Source: Panaeolus papilionaceus
Lineage: Eukaryota > Basidiomycota > Agaricomycetes > Agaricales
Assembly: GCA_015501605.1 (NCBI GenBank)
Contig: JADNRZ010000001.1
Span: forward strand, 806,001 to 870,000
Reading direction: 5' to 3'
Length of the DNA stretch: 64,000 nucleotides
Part shown: positions 46,531 to 58,762 of the stretch, one piece after another
How positions within the stretch are numbered: position 1 is the first letter of the stretch
How the letters are laid out: every line of letters starts with the position of its first letter
The notes under the pieces: generated by a model
What the model was told of the DNA's origin: nothing
The model's database searches: none
Seen by the model: the letters and a program-made list of their open reading frames with translations, nothing else
Translations under genes and position numbers: made by a program

Positions 46531-47135
46531 CTTTAAAAAGATTCATGTTATGGATGTCTAGGTTGCACAACCACTCTACTTTTGCAATGGCTTAACCAAC
46601 ATATTCAAGACACAAACCTCTCCACATCTGGTTTTGTTTCACTATTGTTGAAAATGGACAATGAGAGTGAGGACAAGTGAGGTGATTATGGAAAACAGGG
46701 AAGGCAGGTCAGAAAGAGAAGAATGAAAAGGCAAGAGAAAGAAACAGTCTTAGAAGGATGTGAAAAAAAAAAAGCAGACCCCAAAGGCCAAGAAAGAGGC
46801 TACTTGGAAAACAAGGAAGCATTATAACAACTACAAGTTTGAGATTGAAAAATTCATCAGTCACAGATTCAATGAGTAAGTGCTAGGTTTTAGTTACAAT
46901 GTGTTAGCAATTTATTTATTTATTATCATAGAGAGGGTGAAGACCTTGGTAGTTTGCATTGACTCCATTGGGAAAGAGGTGCTTCTTGGCCTTCAGATTG
47001 GTCAGAATGTTTTCATTAGTATCATTATTCATGGCAGTGTCAGACAGTGCTTTTACATGGGAAACTTGTGAGTTTTTCCTTGGCTATATCCTTCTTCTTA
47101 TTGGTCAGGTATCAACATAAATCTTATACTTCTGC
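46531..47135. other. Unassigned, with weak coding-like segments
   Basis: On the plus strand, WKTRKHYNNYKFEIEKFISH (about 46,800-46,860) followed by a GTAAGT donor and KTLVVCIDSIGKEVLLGLQ (from about 46,940) could be two exons of a relic. Nothing recognised. Confidence 0.2.
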
Positions 47136-47143
47136 TTATTATC

Positions 47144-48102
47144 AAGGACTTTGCAACAGCCCAGGTAATTCAACCGACTTTTGATTGACTATCTGACTGT
47201 TGATCAAAAGTCAATTGAAAGTTGGTTGAGTGTTGGTCTGGTATTTTTACATAAATGTGACTTTCAGGGTAGAATGTCACATTAGTGTTGATTGACTTTT
47301 GATTGACTTTTAGTTGACAGTCAGTCCACTCCCAGTTTCTCTGCCAAATTTTAACCAACAACCAACTTTTGTCTCAGACCTGTCAATTGACTTTCAGTTA
47401 GTCAATTGACCATTGACTGACATTGTCAGTTGACTGTCAGTCAACTTATGTTTTCTTCTCTCATTGTAGGTATTTCCTAATTTAGCTAAATCTGTGACAT
47501 CTATACATGTCACTGCTAATTTTTTGTATCACTGCTAGACATCTATCTGTCACAGACAACTATGTGACATATAACAGTCATGTTAGGTCACATTTACATA
47601 TATACATATTTTACTTGTAATACCACATCACATGCTAATGTAGCTAGTGCCATGTGACAATCATAGTTGGTCACATCTACACATATATACAAACAATTCA
47701 CTTGTGATACTAGTGTCACAGCAGTGTTATACAATTTTGTATTGAATCAGAGTGTGACATGTGACAAGATGTATAGACTATCAACATTTATTGTCACAAA
47801 CACTATAGAACAATTCAAGCAAAAGATATATTTATTACTAAGGGTGTGACACATGGTAACATAGACTAGTGGAAGGTGTGACAGGAGATTGTCACATTTA
47901 TTGTCACTGCACACAATAGACTTGCATTTTAATCAGAAATCAAATATTCACAATAAACTGATTTGTGTCAACTGAAAGTTGATCAACATCCAACTGACTG
48001 TTGATTGAAAGTTGATTGAAAAAACCCCAAACAGCTGTTTTTCACACCAAAAACACTTTTTGCAAAAGTTGATTGAACCACCTAGGCCAGTGCAAAGTAC
48101 TG
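47144..48102. mobile_element. Non-autonomous KDZ-like element, copy B (959 bp), CpG-depleted
   Basis: Flanked by 8-bp duplications TTATTATC (47136-47143 and 48103-48110). It aligns with copy A along most of its length, including ends AAGGACTTTGC and GCAAAGTACTG, with some internal deletions. Nearly every CpG of copy A is TpG or CpA here (GGTCGAC-type motifs read GTTGA or GTCAAT). Confidence 0.82.
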
Positions 48103-48110
48103 TTATTATC

Positions 48111-50141
48111 TATGGTTCTATAAATTCTCTGTATGGCTGGCTTGTGCAGTCTCTACCCACAACTTTCCAGGAAAACATGCAGTAGGTGGACAAACAGGTG
48201 GAGGACAACACACTGAACCAGCAAGTGCTGGAGAGGAATGGTCAGGATACAAAGAAGCAGAGAACAGTTGTTGAGCAGGAATTGGTGGCAAGGGCAAGAC
48301 AGACAACTTAGTGAGAAAACCTTTGAGGAGCCTAGGGCTAAGCAGATAGTGGTGGCTGAGAATGATGCACAGGAATGGGGTGAACCAAACAGTCCTAACA
48401 TAGCTGTGAAAAACCTGTAACAGAGCTGAAAAGGTCAGGCATGCCATCATGATGACAAAGCTATTGACCCTGAGCATTAGCAGCACCCTCATGAGTAGAG
48501 CCCTGAGCAGGAAAACTAGTAACATTCCTAGTGAACTGACCCTAAGAGACAGGAGTATGAAAATAGATGTGGTTGCTATGCTGAAGCACTGAACTATTGT
48601 CTGGAGTTCCTTAGAAAGCCATAATGTGAAAGTGAGTAAAAAATGAATAAAACTAGCTAGGCATGGGTTAAGCAAACAAGGCAGGCATGCAATTCTTAGA
48701 TCTTGACCTCTTACTTAAATTATTTAGCAGGTGGAGCCCATAATCTGTTAATGCTTGCACACCAAGAGAGTGAACCTTAGCATTGAGAAGAGAAACAATC
48801 TAGAGAAGAGAAACAATCTATTTTCTCTGAGACACTTACTCTGGAACACATATCTAGCACACTGAGACAGCAACTAGGAACAGGGATTACTAGAAATGAC
48901 TTATATCTTAGTACTAAGAAGTAGACATGATGAGCTTATACACATAAGTGATGAAGTGAAAAGGCCAAAGGAAAGACATATGACACAATGGAAAAAGGAT
49001 CTCAACAACTACTTGGGTCTCATGCTCCTGACTTTCAATTTCAGCAAGTAATAGTTTCAAGATGTTACATTGCTGTTTTTGAAGACTTGCATCTTGTGAG
49101 TGCTGTTGCTAGCTTTGTTTCCAGTCTCTAAATTAGAGTTGTCAAGCATCTCTGTTTCAGGGACATAGCCAGAGATCTGTAGAAGACCTCTCTCTGGATA
49201 CTACACATAAACCTGTAAAACTGGTATTTGCAACCTAAGTAGTAAATAATGATCAGAAAATGTTTGAACATAATATAAAGTTAAACATTCCAACAAAGAC
49301 CTTGTTTTCTGGAAAGTTTGACATGAAAGAATCCTTGTCAATCTGGACAGATGCCCAATCAACTGTGTAGAGAAACTCAAGAAATCTTCTGAAGGGTTAA
49401 TGTACTTAGCAAAGTAGACAGGCCAATGCTCCTGTCTTCTAAGTGCTTGCTAAGATATTTAGTTATCCAATGGCACTGATTCTTGAGTTGATTAACAGCT
49501 GCTAACAATGTGTCAATTAAGAATTGGTTATATGTTATATGTGTGGGGATCCAGAGGTTGCTTTTTGTGCCCTCCATTTCAAGTTTTGAGTGCATGTCAT
49601 TCATTCAACCTGTCCTCAAAATGCTGAATTTGAATCTGTTTGTCATAGCAGTGATGCCTTGCTGATTAGCCCCACTGCCAGGTGCAATAAGATACTCATC
49701 ATAGGTAGCAGAAGCAAGTACAGTGAGACCTGTCATGAAATACAACAGGTCAGCAATATGGCAGCAGGTAAGGCCCTCTGTAGTGCAGCATCAAGAGGTA
49801 TGAAATCAAGAGACAAGTGTTTGAAGTAAAAATTACAGAGATCTTCAATTCAGTATTATCAAACATTTCAAGCTGACCTAGTGATGGGAGTAGAACATAG
49901 CCACTGGCATTTGTGAAGCTCCATTCACAGATTGCAATGTCAATGCTAGAGAATCCTGCCTTGTTGAGGATGTATTGTTGAGAATATGAGCTCTCTGCAT
50001 TCTTTTAAATTTGATATTCCTAGTAGTAATACCAATAATGATGATAAGCTTTGCAGAAAGTATCTACCTTCCATTGGTTGCCAAATGCAAGACCAGCAAA
50101 GGGTTTTATTCCTCTCAAAAATTATGTACTATATTCTAAAT
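48111..50141. other. Unassigned, 2 kb
   Basis: The hydrophobic minus ORF at 48,118-48,675 and the minus ORF at 49,377-49,604 show no family features. A minus-strand segment near 49,890-49,980 (NKAGFSSIDIAICEWSFTNA) looks coding-like but isolated. Probably decayed mobile DNA. Confidence 0.25.
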
Positions 50142-50640
50142 TTAGTACTTGCCATGGCCTCCCTTAGCCTGTAACACAGCTGAAACTCTCTGTGGCATAC
50201 TCTGTATCAGATTCTGATCTACAGAAGCTGGAATCTGGTTCCATTCCTCTTCCACTCTAGTCCATAACTCTGAAATGCTAGAAGGAGGATTTTCATACTC
50301 TGCAAGCCTTGCCTTGAGGTAAACCCAAGGTGTTTTATAGGGTTAAGGTCTGCAGATTAAGGGGGCCATATCATCATCTCCTTACCACTTTTTTCTAGCT
50401 ATTCTGCAGGATTTTGGTGACCTTAGCAGCATTGTCCGCCTTGTGAGAAGTGATAAGGCAGGTAGCACATTGGAGGGAGAAAGCTTGCATGGGCAGCCAC
50501 CAGTTGACTTGAGAAGGTCAGAATAGTATTTGGCATGAATTCTGGAGATAGTAAAACACCTGATCATCACATCAACAGTAGTAAATAAACTAGGGCAAAC
50601 CCCCTCCCTTGGCAAGTCTATAGGTCTACACTACCTTTAA
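50142..50640 (-). pseudogene. Tc1-like transposase relic, C-terminal part
   Basis: In sense: HKADNAAKVTKILQN, then SADLNPIK, WVYLKARLAEYENPPSSISE, WNQIPASVDQNLIQSMPQRV and the end LQAKGGHGKY (stop at 50,142-50,144). This is the usual end of Tc1-family transposases. The NPIE catalytic Glu reads NPIK, and stops and frameshifts are present. It is a different lineage from the element at 19,433. Confidence 0.75.
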
Positions 50641-50644
50641 TTTC

Positions 50645-51344
50645 CAAGACTGCCAATAAATGTTCAAAATGTGTTGGTTTAAGAAAATAAGGTGTTTATC
50701 CAAGAAGAAGAACTCTTTAGGTGGTAGATAATGAGTGATATCAATAAGGTTGATAAAGCAGATAACATGTCCCTTTCAGCATTGTTCATCATTATTGATG
50801 TGTTCTGCCCCCAACACCTTTGCTCACTGTTGTAACCATTACACTCATTGTCAACATTGGGCACCATCCCTTAACTCAATTTTCAATAATATATGTTTAT
50901 ATAGCACTATAGCATTATAAAGATACATATAAATGGATTTATTATACTTCAAGTAGCATACAAGTAAAATATGTGTTGTTATTGCAGACAGCAAGTGTGA
51001 TGCTTTGCTCAATGTTCTTGCTGTGCATGAGCAAGGAGAGGGTGGGAAATTGGTGAGATAAACCCCCCCCCTCCAGCAATGCTATGTAAACAGGTTTCCA
51101 TGTCAAGGGTCTGACAGGTCCCTTGGATGCAGTAACAGGTCTTGTGTCACTCAGTGTTGTGGCTTGTGCATGTGAATCTTTATGTTACAACATCCCATTG
51201 GCCAGAACTGATATCTGCTCTCTTCAATATCATCTTTCTTATCCATTATCTAACTACTCTGTACAAGTTGAATACCTACAATATCTGGCCAAGGCATCTC
51301 TCAAGGCATTTGTGGCACAATTCTCACACTCTCTGCCCCCTCCA
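50645..51344. other. Unassigned, 0.7 kb
   Basis: No gene recognised. It may include the N-terminal remains of the Tc1 relic, but no helix-turn-helix was seen. Confidence 0.25.
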
Positions 51345-51640
51345 AAGAGAAAGAGGTAAAGGTGAAACAGCTATTTACATGATGAGCCAGCATTGGCATC
51401 AGCCTTGATGCCAAACAATGCCTATGGGAATAAACAAAGGGAAACACAAAGGAATGACTATGTAACAGTGGAAACAAGTGAATAGCAAATGAGTGACAAC
51501 TAAAGGAGAGTGTAATATAATATATATGAGTCCATGATATGTCTAGATAATAAAATAGAGCAAAGAGAAATAGGGGGAAGGAGAGACAAGACAGACAATG
51601 ATAAGGAAAGGAATAGGAGGTAGCAGAAGATCCCCTGACA
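51345..51640 (-). repeat. LTR fragment of the E4 family
   Basis: Aligns with 58,440-58,751 (AAAGAGAAAGAGGTAAAGG to TCCCCTGACA) and is followed by the same GGGGGGTAA-type tract (complement). It belongs to a minus-oriented relic truncated at both sides. Confidence 0.75.
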
Positions 51641-51675
51641 TTACCCCCCCTCTAGGATTGATTCACCCTCAGAGT

Positions 51676-52228
51676 ACTTATCACCCTCCCCTGAGTACCC
51701 TAGGGACTCTTCACCTTATTTCTCAATTTATGGCTTAGATTTTTACACAAGATAGTCAAAGTCCATTGTGAGTCCCTAGGGAGTCTGCAGCTCTTGACAG
51801 ACCTGGGATTATTTTGGTATTGAGTATTGGCATTTTTATTGGCATTTGTCTTCTGCTTATTGTCATCATTATACCAGGCTAACAACCACCCACAATGACA
51901 AGAGCTTATCTAATGAAATTTCTAAAAAATTAAAACATATCTACATAGCTTTGGATCAAGTATATGCTGTGAACCAAAAAATCTCACAATGCTGACTCAG
52001 ATGACTTGCATACAAGATAAATAATTGTTGAAATGAATTTATACACAAATATCTGAGAACTATATATTTTGCAATTTGTCTTGTATCACAGAGTCTGTAT
52101 ACCCCCCTTTGGCTTATTATGTCAGGATAGTAAATTTAGTCAAATCTGTGAAAAGTGTGTAGAGAGTGTGTAGAGAGTCTTATGAGTCCCTACAGACTCC
52201 CTAGGGTAGTCAGGGGAGAGTGAGAAGT
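51676..52228. mobile_element. Palindrome-rich non-autonomous element, copy 2
   Basis: Ends ACTTATCACCCTCCCCTGAG (left) and ACTTCTCACTCTCCCCTGAC (complement of right), with TACCCTAGGGA next to both. It shares terminal layout and GGGACTC/GAGTCCC motifs with copy 1 at 16,061; the interior differs and is AT-rich. It lies just inside the internal region of an E4-family relic. No ORF. Confidence 0.6.
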
Positions 52229-52688
52229 TCTGGGATTAGAGGTCATTCCACCACAGCATCAGATAACAATGCCTCTTACATGGCTACATTGGTTCTGCAG
52301 CTTTTGCAAGTGATGGCTAACTCTCCCTGGGCTGCAGTTATGCCCATAACGGATTCAGAGACAGTGCATCCTGATTTCAATCAGTGTGTTGCTAATATGC
52401 AAGATATCAAAGCCAATTGCGCAGCAATAAGGATGTGTCCCACCGAAGCAGGTGTCTGTTAAGCATGGCAATCCACACATTGTTGGTGTTAATGCACCTT
52501 GACACAGTTGCCAATCACGAAGAGAGGGCGAGCCCAAGGGGGCGCCTACTGGTAAAAGCCCTTGAGTTACCTCATGGACAAACCGCACAGGCAACGGGCA
52601 GCTAAACTCTAATCCGCATACACACAAAGTGTGCTCCCCAACCACTGGTTATGACGCTGAAGCTTCCAGCATGCAAGGGCACCATCAC
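52229..52688. repeat. Repeat related to 52,851-53,170
   Basis: Contains GCGCAGCAA, GGGGGCGCCTACT, CATACACAC, GTGCTCCCC and CTTCCAGCATGCAAGGGC in the same order as the stretch to its right, at clearly lower than full identity. Probably two diverged copies of a LINE-associated segment. No intact ORF recognised. Confidence 0.45.
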
Positions 52689-52850
52689 TTTTTTTTTTTT
52701 TTTTTTTTTTTTTTTGGTTCAACAATTTATATACCGGTGCGCGGCTGGCAGTCCGGTCGGATCACGGTAAATACAAATGAAGTACGAATACTAGGAATGA
52801 CTACTCCCCAATTAAGTTGGGTATATACCACGGCAGACTGATCTAACGCA
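52689..52850 (-). mobile_element. 5'-truncated LINE 3' end with poly(A) tail
   Basis: A run of about 27 T (52,689-52,715) is the poly(A) tail on the minus strand. Just upstream in sense is CCGGTATATAAATTGTTGAA. The 3' end of LINE A near 57,236 reads CCGGTATATAAATTGT, so this is the same family. Confidence 0.7.
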
Positions 52851-53239
52851 AGCGCGAAGCACGAGCAAAGAACATGGGGCAAGTTATCAAAGCTGATTGC
52901 GCAGCAAATAAGCCTCTCCCTCCGAAGAAGGTGACAGTGCAAAGTGAGCAACTGAGCGTTGTTGGGTTAACGCCCTCGACCCAGTTGTCAAACAGAAGTG
53001 GTGGTGCCCCGAGGGGGCGCCTACTACACGAAGCCCTTGGTTGCCCATGGACAGGCACCAGGCGGCTAAACTCTATCCTGCATACACACCGAGGTGTGCT
53101 CCCCGACCACTGGTTGTCACGCCGAAGCTTCCAGCACGCAAGGGCCCTGTCACTGGCATCCAATTAAGGACTGCTTGGGGGACGGGCCATCGTCTCGGCC
53201 TCCTGAATGTTCGGGACCCCAACAACCACCCCACTTCAG
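52851..53239. repeat. Diverged repeat copy, partner of 52,229-52,688
   Basis: Shares the motif order described for 52,229-52,688. A plus-strand ORF (52,874-53,167) is open but unrecognised. Confidence 0.4.
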
Positions 53240-53650
53240 AACTTTATCCAACGCCCTCCTCCTCCCAAGGGCAGGAAGGGCATATAGTGGCAAAGGAGAA
53301 CGCAAGCGGGTTCGCGTTCAAGTATTTATAGAGCTCTGATGTGTCCCATGGGAACCTGCAATAGTGCTTGTACTTCCGACAAGAGCACAAGATGTGGGAG
53401 CGCATCCCAAAGCGCCTGCAGGTGCACCAAGGTGCAGGGAGGTTGAACTGCATATGGTGATAGTATTCACCAATGGGAGCGTGGCCTGTAACACAATGAA
53501 CAGCGCGTGTGGTCAAGGACGGAGGACCGGCCTCGAACGCAGATAACCAAGACCCACCCTTCTTCATGGTGGGCTTGAGAAGACAGGGCACCATCACTGG
53601 CATCCACTTAAGGACCGCTTGGGTGACAAACCATTGTCTCGACCACATGC
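53240..53650 (-). pseudogene. LINE ORF2 C-terminal fragment, inverted
   Basis: In sense: KKGGSWLSAFEAG, HAPIGEYYHHMQFNLPAP, a Cys-rich end (CTCRRFGMRSHILCSC) and YKHYCRFPWDTSELYKYLNA. It is almost the same as the end of LINE B (58,020-58,340) but in the opposite orientation. Confidence 0.8.
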
Positions 53651-53671
53651 ACTGTCAGGGTCTTCCTGGAA

Positions 53672-56600
53672 ATGGCAGAGGTGTTGCATCGACCACCAAT
53701 GCTAGTCCACAGCATGCAAGGGCACTCTGATCACATCCCAATTTTGAGCGTTGTTGTTATCGTTCCTGGCACTGCTGGCGCACCTAGGATGACGATCAAA
53801 GCTGGGAGCGAAGAGGAGGAAGAATTCCTGGCCAACATCATTCGCCGCATGCAGGGGGTGCAAAGCAGTGAGCTTCATTCAGCTGGTGACGTGGAGGCCA
53901 GAGCACAAGCAATGGCTGAGGCGATTGCTAAAGCATGGGATGACCATGCAACTGAGGCTGTCATTACGTGATGCTCTCGACCTTGGTGGAACGATGAGTG
54001 CTCCGAACTGCTAGACCAATTCCGCACCTCGAGAGACAATCTGGACTGGTGCCTCTTCTGCTCTGCCACTAAGGCGGCCAAACACGACTTCTTCGACGAA
54101 CGAATCAAGGAGATTGCAGAAACCAACAAGCGCCCCTGGGACCTCATGGAGTGGGTCAAACAGCGCAAGTTGCTGCCATGCGAAGCTATCCGGTACAACA
54201 ACCAGCCTTGCAACAAGTTGAGTGATCTCTGGGACACTCTGCATGGGACGTACAATGCTGCCTCTGGCAGAGCGTTTGACGTGTCCATTCTCGATGAGCT
54301 GCCAGATGCGCCTGAGCGCGACTGGGTCGACTTTACTTGGGCGGAAATGTCTGATGCACTCAAAGGGTGTTCCAACAACTCTGCTCCTGGCCCTGACTAC
54401 ATCAAGTGGGGGCAGCTCAAACGGATCACAGGGGACTCGCACATCGTGGATCTCCTGCTGGAGCTGGCAAATGGATGCTTCGCATTCGGCTGTTGGCCTC
54501 AGCACTTCAAGGAGTCTATGTCAGTTATCATTCCCAAGCCGAACAAGCCCAGCTACTCTACCCCCAAAGTGTACCAGCCAATTGTGCTGTTGAACACATT
54601 GGGGAAACTCTTCGAGAAGATGATCTCCAACCATATCCAGTTCGAGTCCATTGAACATGGTGTCTTCCACCCCAACCAACTTGGCGGCATTTGTCAGTGC
54701 TCAACTGAGGATGCAGGGCTTATCTTGATGCACTTGGTGCGTGCAGGATGGGCCAGGGGCCTGAAAACGAGTGTTGTGGCTTTTGACATCGCACAGTTCT
54801 TCCCCTCTCTTAACCACACAGTGTTGTTGGCTACCCTCAGGAAGCAAGGGTTCTCCGCACGAGTGGTCGATTCTTCGCTTCTTACCTTGTTGGACACTCC
54901 ACCAGCTATGCATGGAACTCCTTCATCTCTGAACCACGTCCTGCGGACGTAGGGGTTGGCCAGGGCTCTGCTCTATTGCCAGTCCTTTCAGCTCTCTACA
55001 TCGCACCGCTCATGAAGCTGTACAAGCTCCGGACTACTCATTTTGAGTCCACCCTCCTCTCGTTTGTTGATGATGGCACCATCCTTGTCTAATCCCCCTC
55101 TCTCAATCGTAACAACGAAGTCCTTAGGGACACGGATGCAGTCATCTATGCACTGTTCACTGCCTTTGCCCTCGTTCTTGAACATGACAAGTCTGAGCTC
55201 TTCCACTTCTCTCGTGCACGCGACAAGTACAACCCACTGCTGGATTTAGGCTTCACTCCCTACACTGGCAACACTCCCCTCACTCCCAAGCTGTACTGGC
55301 AGTACCTTGGCTTCTATTTTGACCGCACGCTCTCGTTCAAGGAGCATGTGCGCTATTACTCCACCAAAGCACTTACAACCGTCAAGGCCATGCGCATGCT
55401 TGGTTCCTCTACTTGTGGCTTGAATGCACGCCAGCGACGTCTTCTTTACAGGTCCTGTGTGCTCCCCATTGCGACATACGGTCACTGCCTCTGGTTCTAT
55501 GATGGTGCTCACAACAAGACGCTCCTTGCTGAACTTGTCAAAATGCAGCGAAAAGCTGCGCTCTGGATCACTGGTGCGTTCAGTACTGCTCCCACTGGCG
55601 CTGTTGAAGCACTTGCTGCCCTCATCCCCATTCCACTCTATCTCAAACGCCTCACCGATCGTTCCACCCTTCGTGTGAGCATGCTTGCAGACACCCACCT
55701 GCTTCGCTCTCTCATGAGCAAGCAGCATGCTGGCAAGGCGCACCCTCACCCTCAAGCCATCTCGAAGATGACTGGTGCCCAGAAGGCCAAAGTCCGGAGT
55801 GCAGTCATGGAGATCGACAAGAACCTCCTCCACCTTGAAGAACCAATGCAGGGATTCCCTCCAGAGGCTCGTCCAGGCCACCGCTTGCTTGATCGCTTTC
55901 ATGATCGCATCATCACCAGGAGCACCATACCAGGCACGAGCGCCGAAATGCACCGCGACGAGTTGGACACCATCCTTGGCTGGGGAGATACCAGCCCCCA
56001 CACTGTGTCAGCTATTGTGGACGCCTCTGTGCCTCCATCATGGCGCCATCAGTCCACTGTTTTGGCAGTGTATTATCGCAATGGGCAGGAGTTCCACAGC
56101 TCCAAGAACGTTGCAGGCAAGTCTCTAGCTCAGGATGCGGAGCTCTTTGCCATTTGGTGCGCTATTTCCTTTGCCTCGCTCCAGGAGGGGTGCACACACA
56201 TCGCGGTATTCACTGATAGCTTGGGTATGGCCATGCGATCTGTGGATCCATCTGTTGGTCCTGGTCAGGTGCATGCCCTGGCCAACTGTTGTCTGCTAGC
56301 TGAGTGGTTCTCCAGAAGTGAAGATCACTTGCTCACCTTTGTCCATGTGCCATCGACGATTCGTTGGGCACCCCACTACAAAGCTCACTGCATGGCACGT
56401 CAGCTCACTGTCTCTGTTGGTCGCAAAGTCAACACTACCCTCTCCTGGCTTCATCACGAGGCTGATGCTAGGTGCGAAGGGGCATGGACTCGCCAGTTCA
56501 TGGCTCCACAAGTGCAAGGGCATCACTTCTTGGTGCTCAAGTCCCACAAGGACATCGAAATCACTCCAACTGCTGCAAAGTCTGGCCAATGGATCCCTCA

Positions 56601-57247
56601 AATCGACGAGTCCCCTACATTAACGGCTGCGCTGTGCGTTGCATCACCAACCACGCTCCGATGGGCTCATATTATGTGCGCTTCAAACCTCTAGAACCCA
56701 CAGCCTGCCCCTGTGGCTCACCATGCATGGACCGACTCCACATTCTTGCCTGTTGTCGCTTGTTCAAAGGCAAATCTGTTCCATCAACTCTTGTTGGGTT
56801 GGTGCGCTTCCTCAAGGATAACCCTGCTGCGTTCTCCTTCACCAAGCCTTGCAATTGCGCTGGGTATGGCTGAGTGGATGGAGGGGGTTGGGTTATCATC
56901 CTTCAGCGCTTCCCAACATCGTGCTCCGGCATGTGCGCTAGTAAGTTGTTCTGGATGTAGATGTTTACTGTGATTCAACACATGCGTCTTTGGCAGGCAC
57001 CCTTCTCCCTTCAGTTTCTTTTACCACTATTCCTCTGCACTGCCCCTGTCCTGGATTTAGGCAAGCTATGCTTCATAACCATCGCCCTTAGGTCCCCTTC
57101 TGAGCTTGGGGCAGCTCTTAAGCCCCCTTCATTTCTTGATACGATTGGAGTATTTAGTAGGAGTTGGTGTATACATATGTAGTTTATCTCATGTATATTA
57201 GCGATGATCACAACCGGACTGCTAACGAGCCCCGGTATATAAATTGT
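53672..57247 (+). pseudogene. LINE A: non-LTR retrotransposon ORF2 (endonuclease end, RT, RNase H, CCHC), broken
   Basis: Begins inside an AP-endonuclease domain (HSDHIPILSV near 53,730). RT spans about 54,140-55,300 (SAPGPDYIKWG, FDIAQFFPSLNH, and the catalytic box LLSFVDDGTIL near 55,055). RNase H follows near 56,010-56,250 (AIVDAS, DAELFAIWCA, FTDSLGMAM). The C-terminal knuckle is CPCGSPCMDRLHILACC near 56,706. It ends in a 3' UTR at about 57,247. Breaks: TGA at 53969-53971, a frameshift near 54,890, a TAA near 55,090 and a frameshift near 56,600. It would copy its RNA at a nicked target. 5'-truncated; no ORF1 was identified. Confidence 0.88.
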
Positions 57248-58345
57248 AGATTGGGGCCATTATGGAGATCGTCTCAAGACTCCCCAACTGACCGAGCCCA
57301 TTGAGCTGCTGCCCGATGAGTCCAGGCCTGGCAATCAACTCACGCAATGTTTCCCTTACCAAGTGGACGTCAATGAGACTCTCCTGTCCCTGCCCACTCC
57401 CCCGCCTGACGGCAGGGAGTGGCCGTCGAGGGTGGATCAGCTGGTCCAGCTTATGGCTGGGGCTGCTGATATACCTGGTACATTTGTGGCAGCTGGAGAT
57501 GCGTCGGTGCCACAATATGACCACTTCCAGGCTGCAGTGAGTGCACTTGTGTATGCTGTGGACCCCGTGGAAGGACTCAAGCCATCGGTCGATGACCCTT
57601 GGCACACCTGCCATCCGGCGGGACACTCTACTTCCGTTGAGGCAGAACTTGCTGCTATACGGCTCGCCTTGTGCAAGGCTATCACCTTCCCAAGATGCGA
57701 GCGCATGTATGTATTCTCGGATTGCATGCCTGCTATCAGACTAGCAACCGACTGCACGGAGCACGGTGGTCAGGAGCACAGCCTGGCCATCGTGCGCGCT
57801 CTTGCTGCTTGGCGCGTACTTTTTGTACACATCCCCTCCCAGCTTCGCTGGGGTCCACAGGGGACTGCTCACGAGATGGTTACATCTCTCCCCGGTATTC
57901 GCGTGGGGGCATGCCCCCTCACGACACTAGATTGGCTCCGCGATTTTGCAGATCGCGAGGCACTTCAACTCTGGGAAGCAAAGTTCTTGGATCAATCCTA
58001 CAGAGGCAGTCACTTTATGCCCCTCCATGACAAGCATGACCGTCTTCTCAAGCCCACCACGAAGAAGGGTGGGTCTTGGTTATCTGCGTTTGAGGCCGGT
58101 CCTCTGTCCTTGACCGCACGCACTGTTCGTTGTATTACACGCCACGCTCCCATCAGTGAATACTATCACCATATGCAATTCAATCTTCCCACACCTCAGT
58201 GCACCTGTGGGCGCTTCGGGACGCGCTCTCACATCTTGTGCTCTTGTCGGAAGTACAAGCATTATTGCAGGTTCCCATGGGATACATGGGAGCTCTACAA
58301 ATACTTGAATGCAAACCCGCTCGCGTTCTCCTTTGCCGCTATATG
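57248..58345 (+). pseudogene. LINE B: 5'-truncated ORF2 end (RNase H and C-terminus), cut by E4
   Basis: Open from about 57,250 into ORF 57,363. RNase H motifs: FVAAGDASVP, EAELAAIRLALCKA, MYVFSDCMPA. It then matches the inverted fragment at 53,240 (KKGGSWLSAFEAG to WELYKYLNANPLAFSFA) with a Cys/His end (CTCGRFGTRSHILCSC). The last codons (after FAAIC) are replaced by the E4 LTR at 58,346. It abuts the 3' end of LINE A, suggesting insertion at or next to its tail. Confidence 0.85.
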
Positions 58346-58751
58346 TGTAAGGGCACCTCAGACACACACAAGTCCTGGGGGAGATCCAAAGATATATATC
58401 AGCTCTACATAAATACAGGAAGTATACTCACCTGGGGGAGATCCAAAGAGAAAGAGGTAAAGGATCAAACCCAGGTGGAACAGCTATTTAAGTGATGAGC
58501 TGGCATTGGCATCAGCCTTGATGCCAAACAATGCCTTTGGGAATAAACAAAGGGAAACACAAAGGAATGACTATGAAACAGTGGCAACAACTAAATGATG
58601 AATGAGTGGCAACTAAAGGAGAGTGTAATATAATATATATGAGTCCATGGTATGTCCAGATAATGAAATAGAGAAAGGGAAATAGGGGGAAAGAGAGACA
58701 GAGGGACAATAATAAGGAAAACAATAGGAGGTAGCAGGAGATCCCCTGACA
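58346..58751 (-). repeat. 3' LTR of E4
   Basis: In sense it starts TGTCAGGGGA and ends CCCTTACA (406 bp). It contains ATATATATTATATTAC, a TATA-like region near 58,625-58,640. It is inserted in the C-terminal codons of LINE B. Confidence 0.82.
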
Positions 58752-58762
58752 TTACCCCCCCT

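Noticed and set aside
48118..48675. 185-codon hydrophobic minus-strand ORF
   Set aside because: Leu/Ser-rich with no family motif, no other supporting exon and surrounded by decayed DNA; likely chance.
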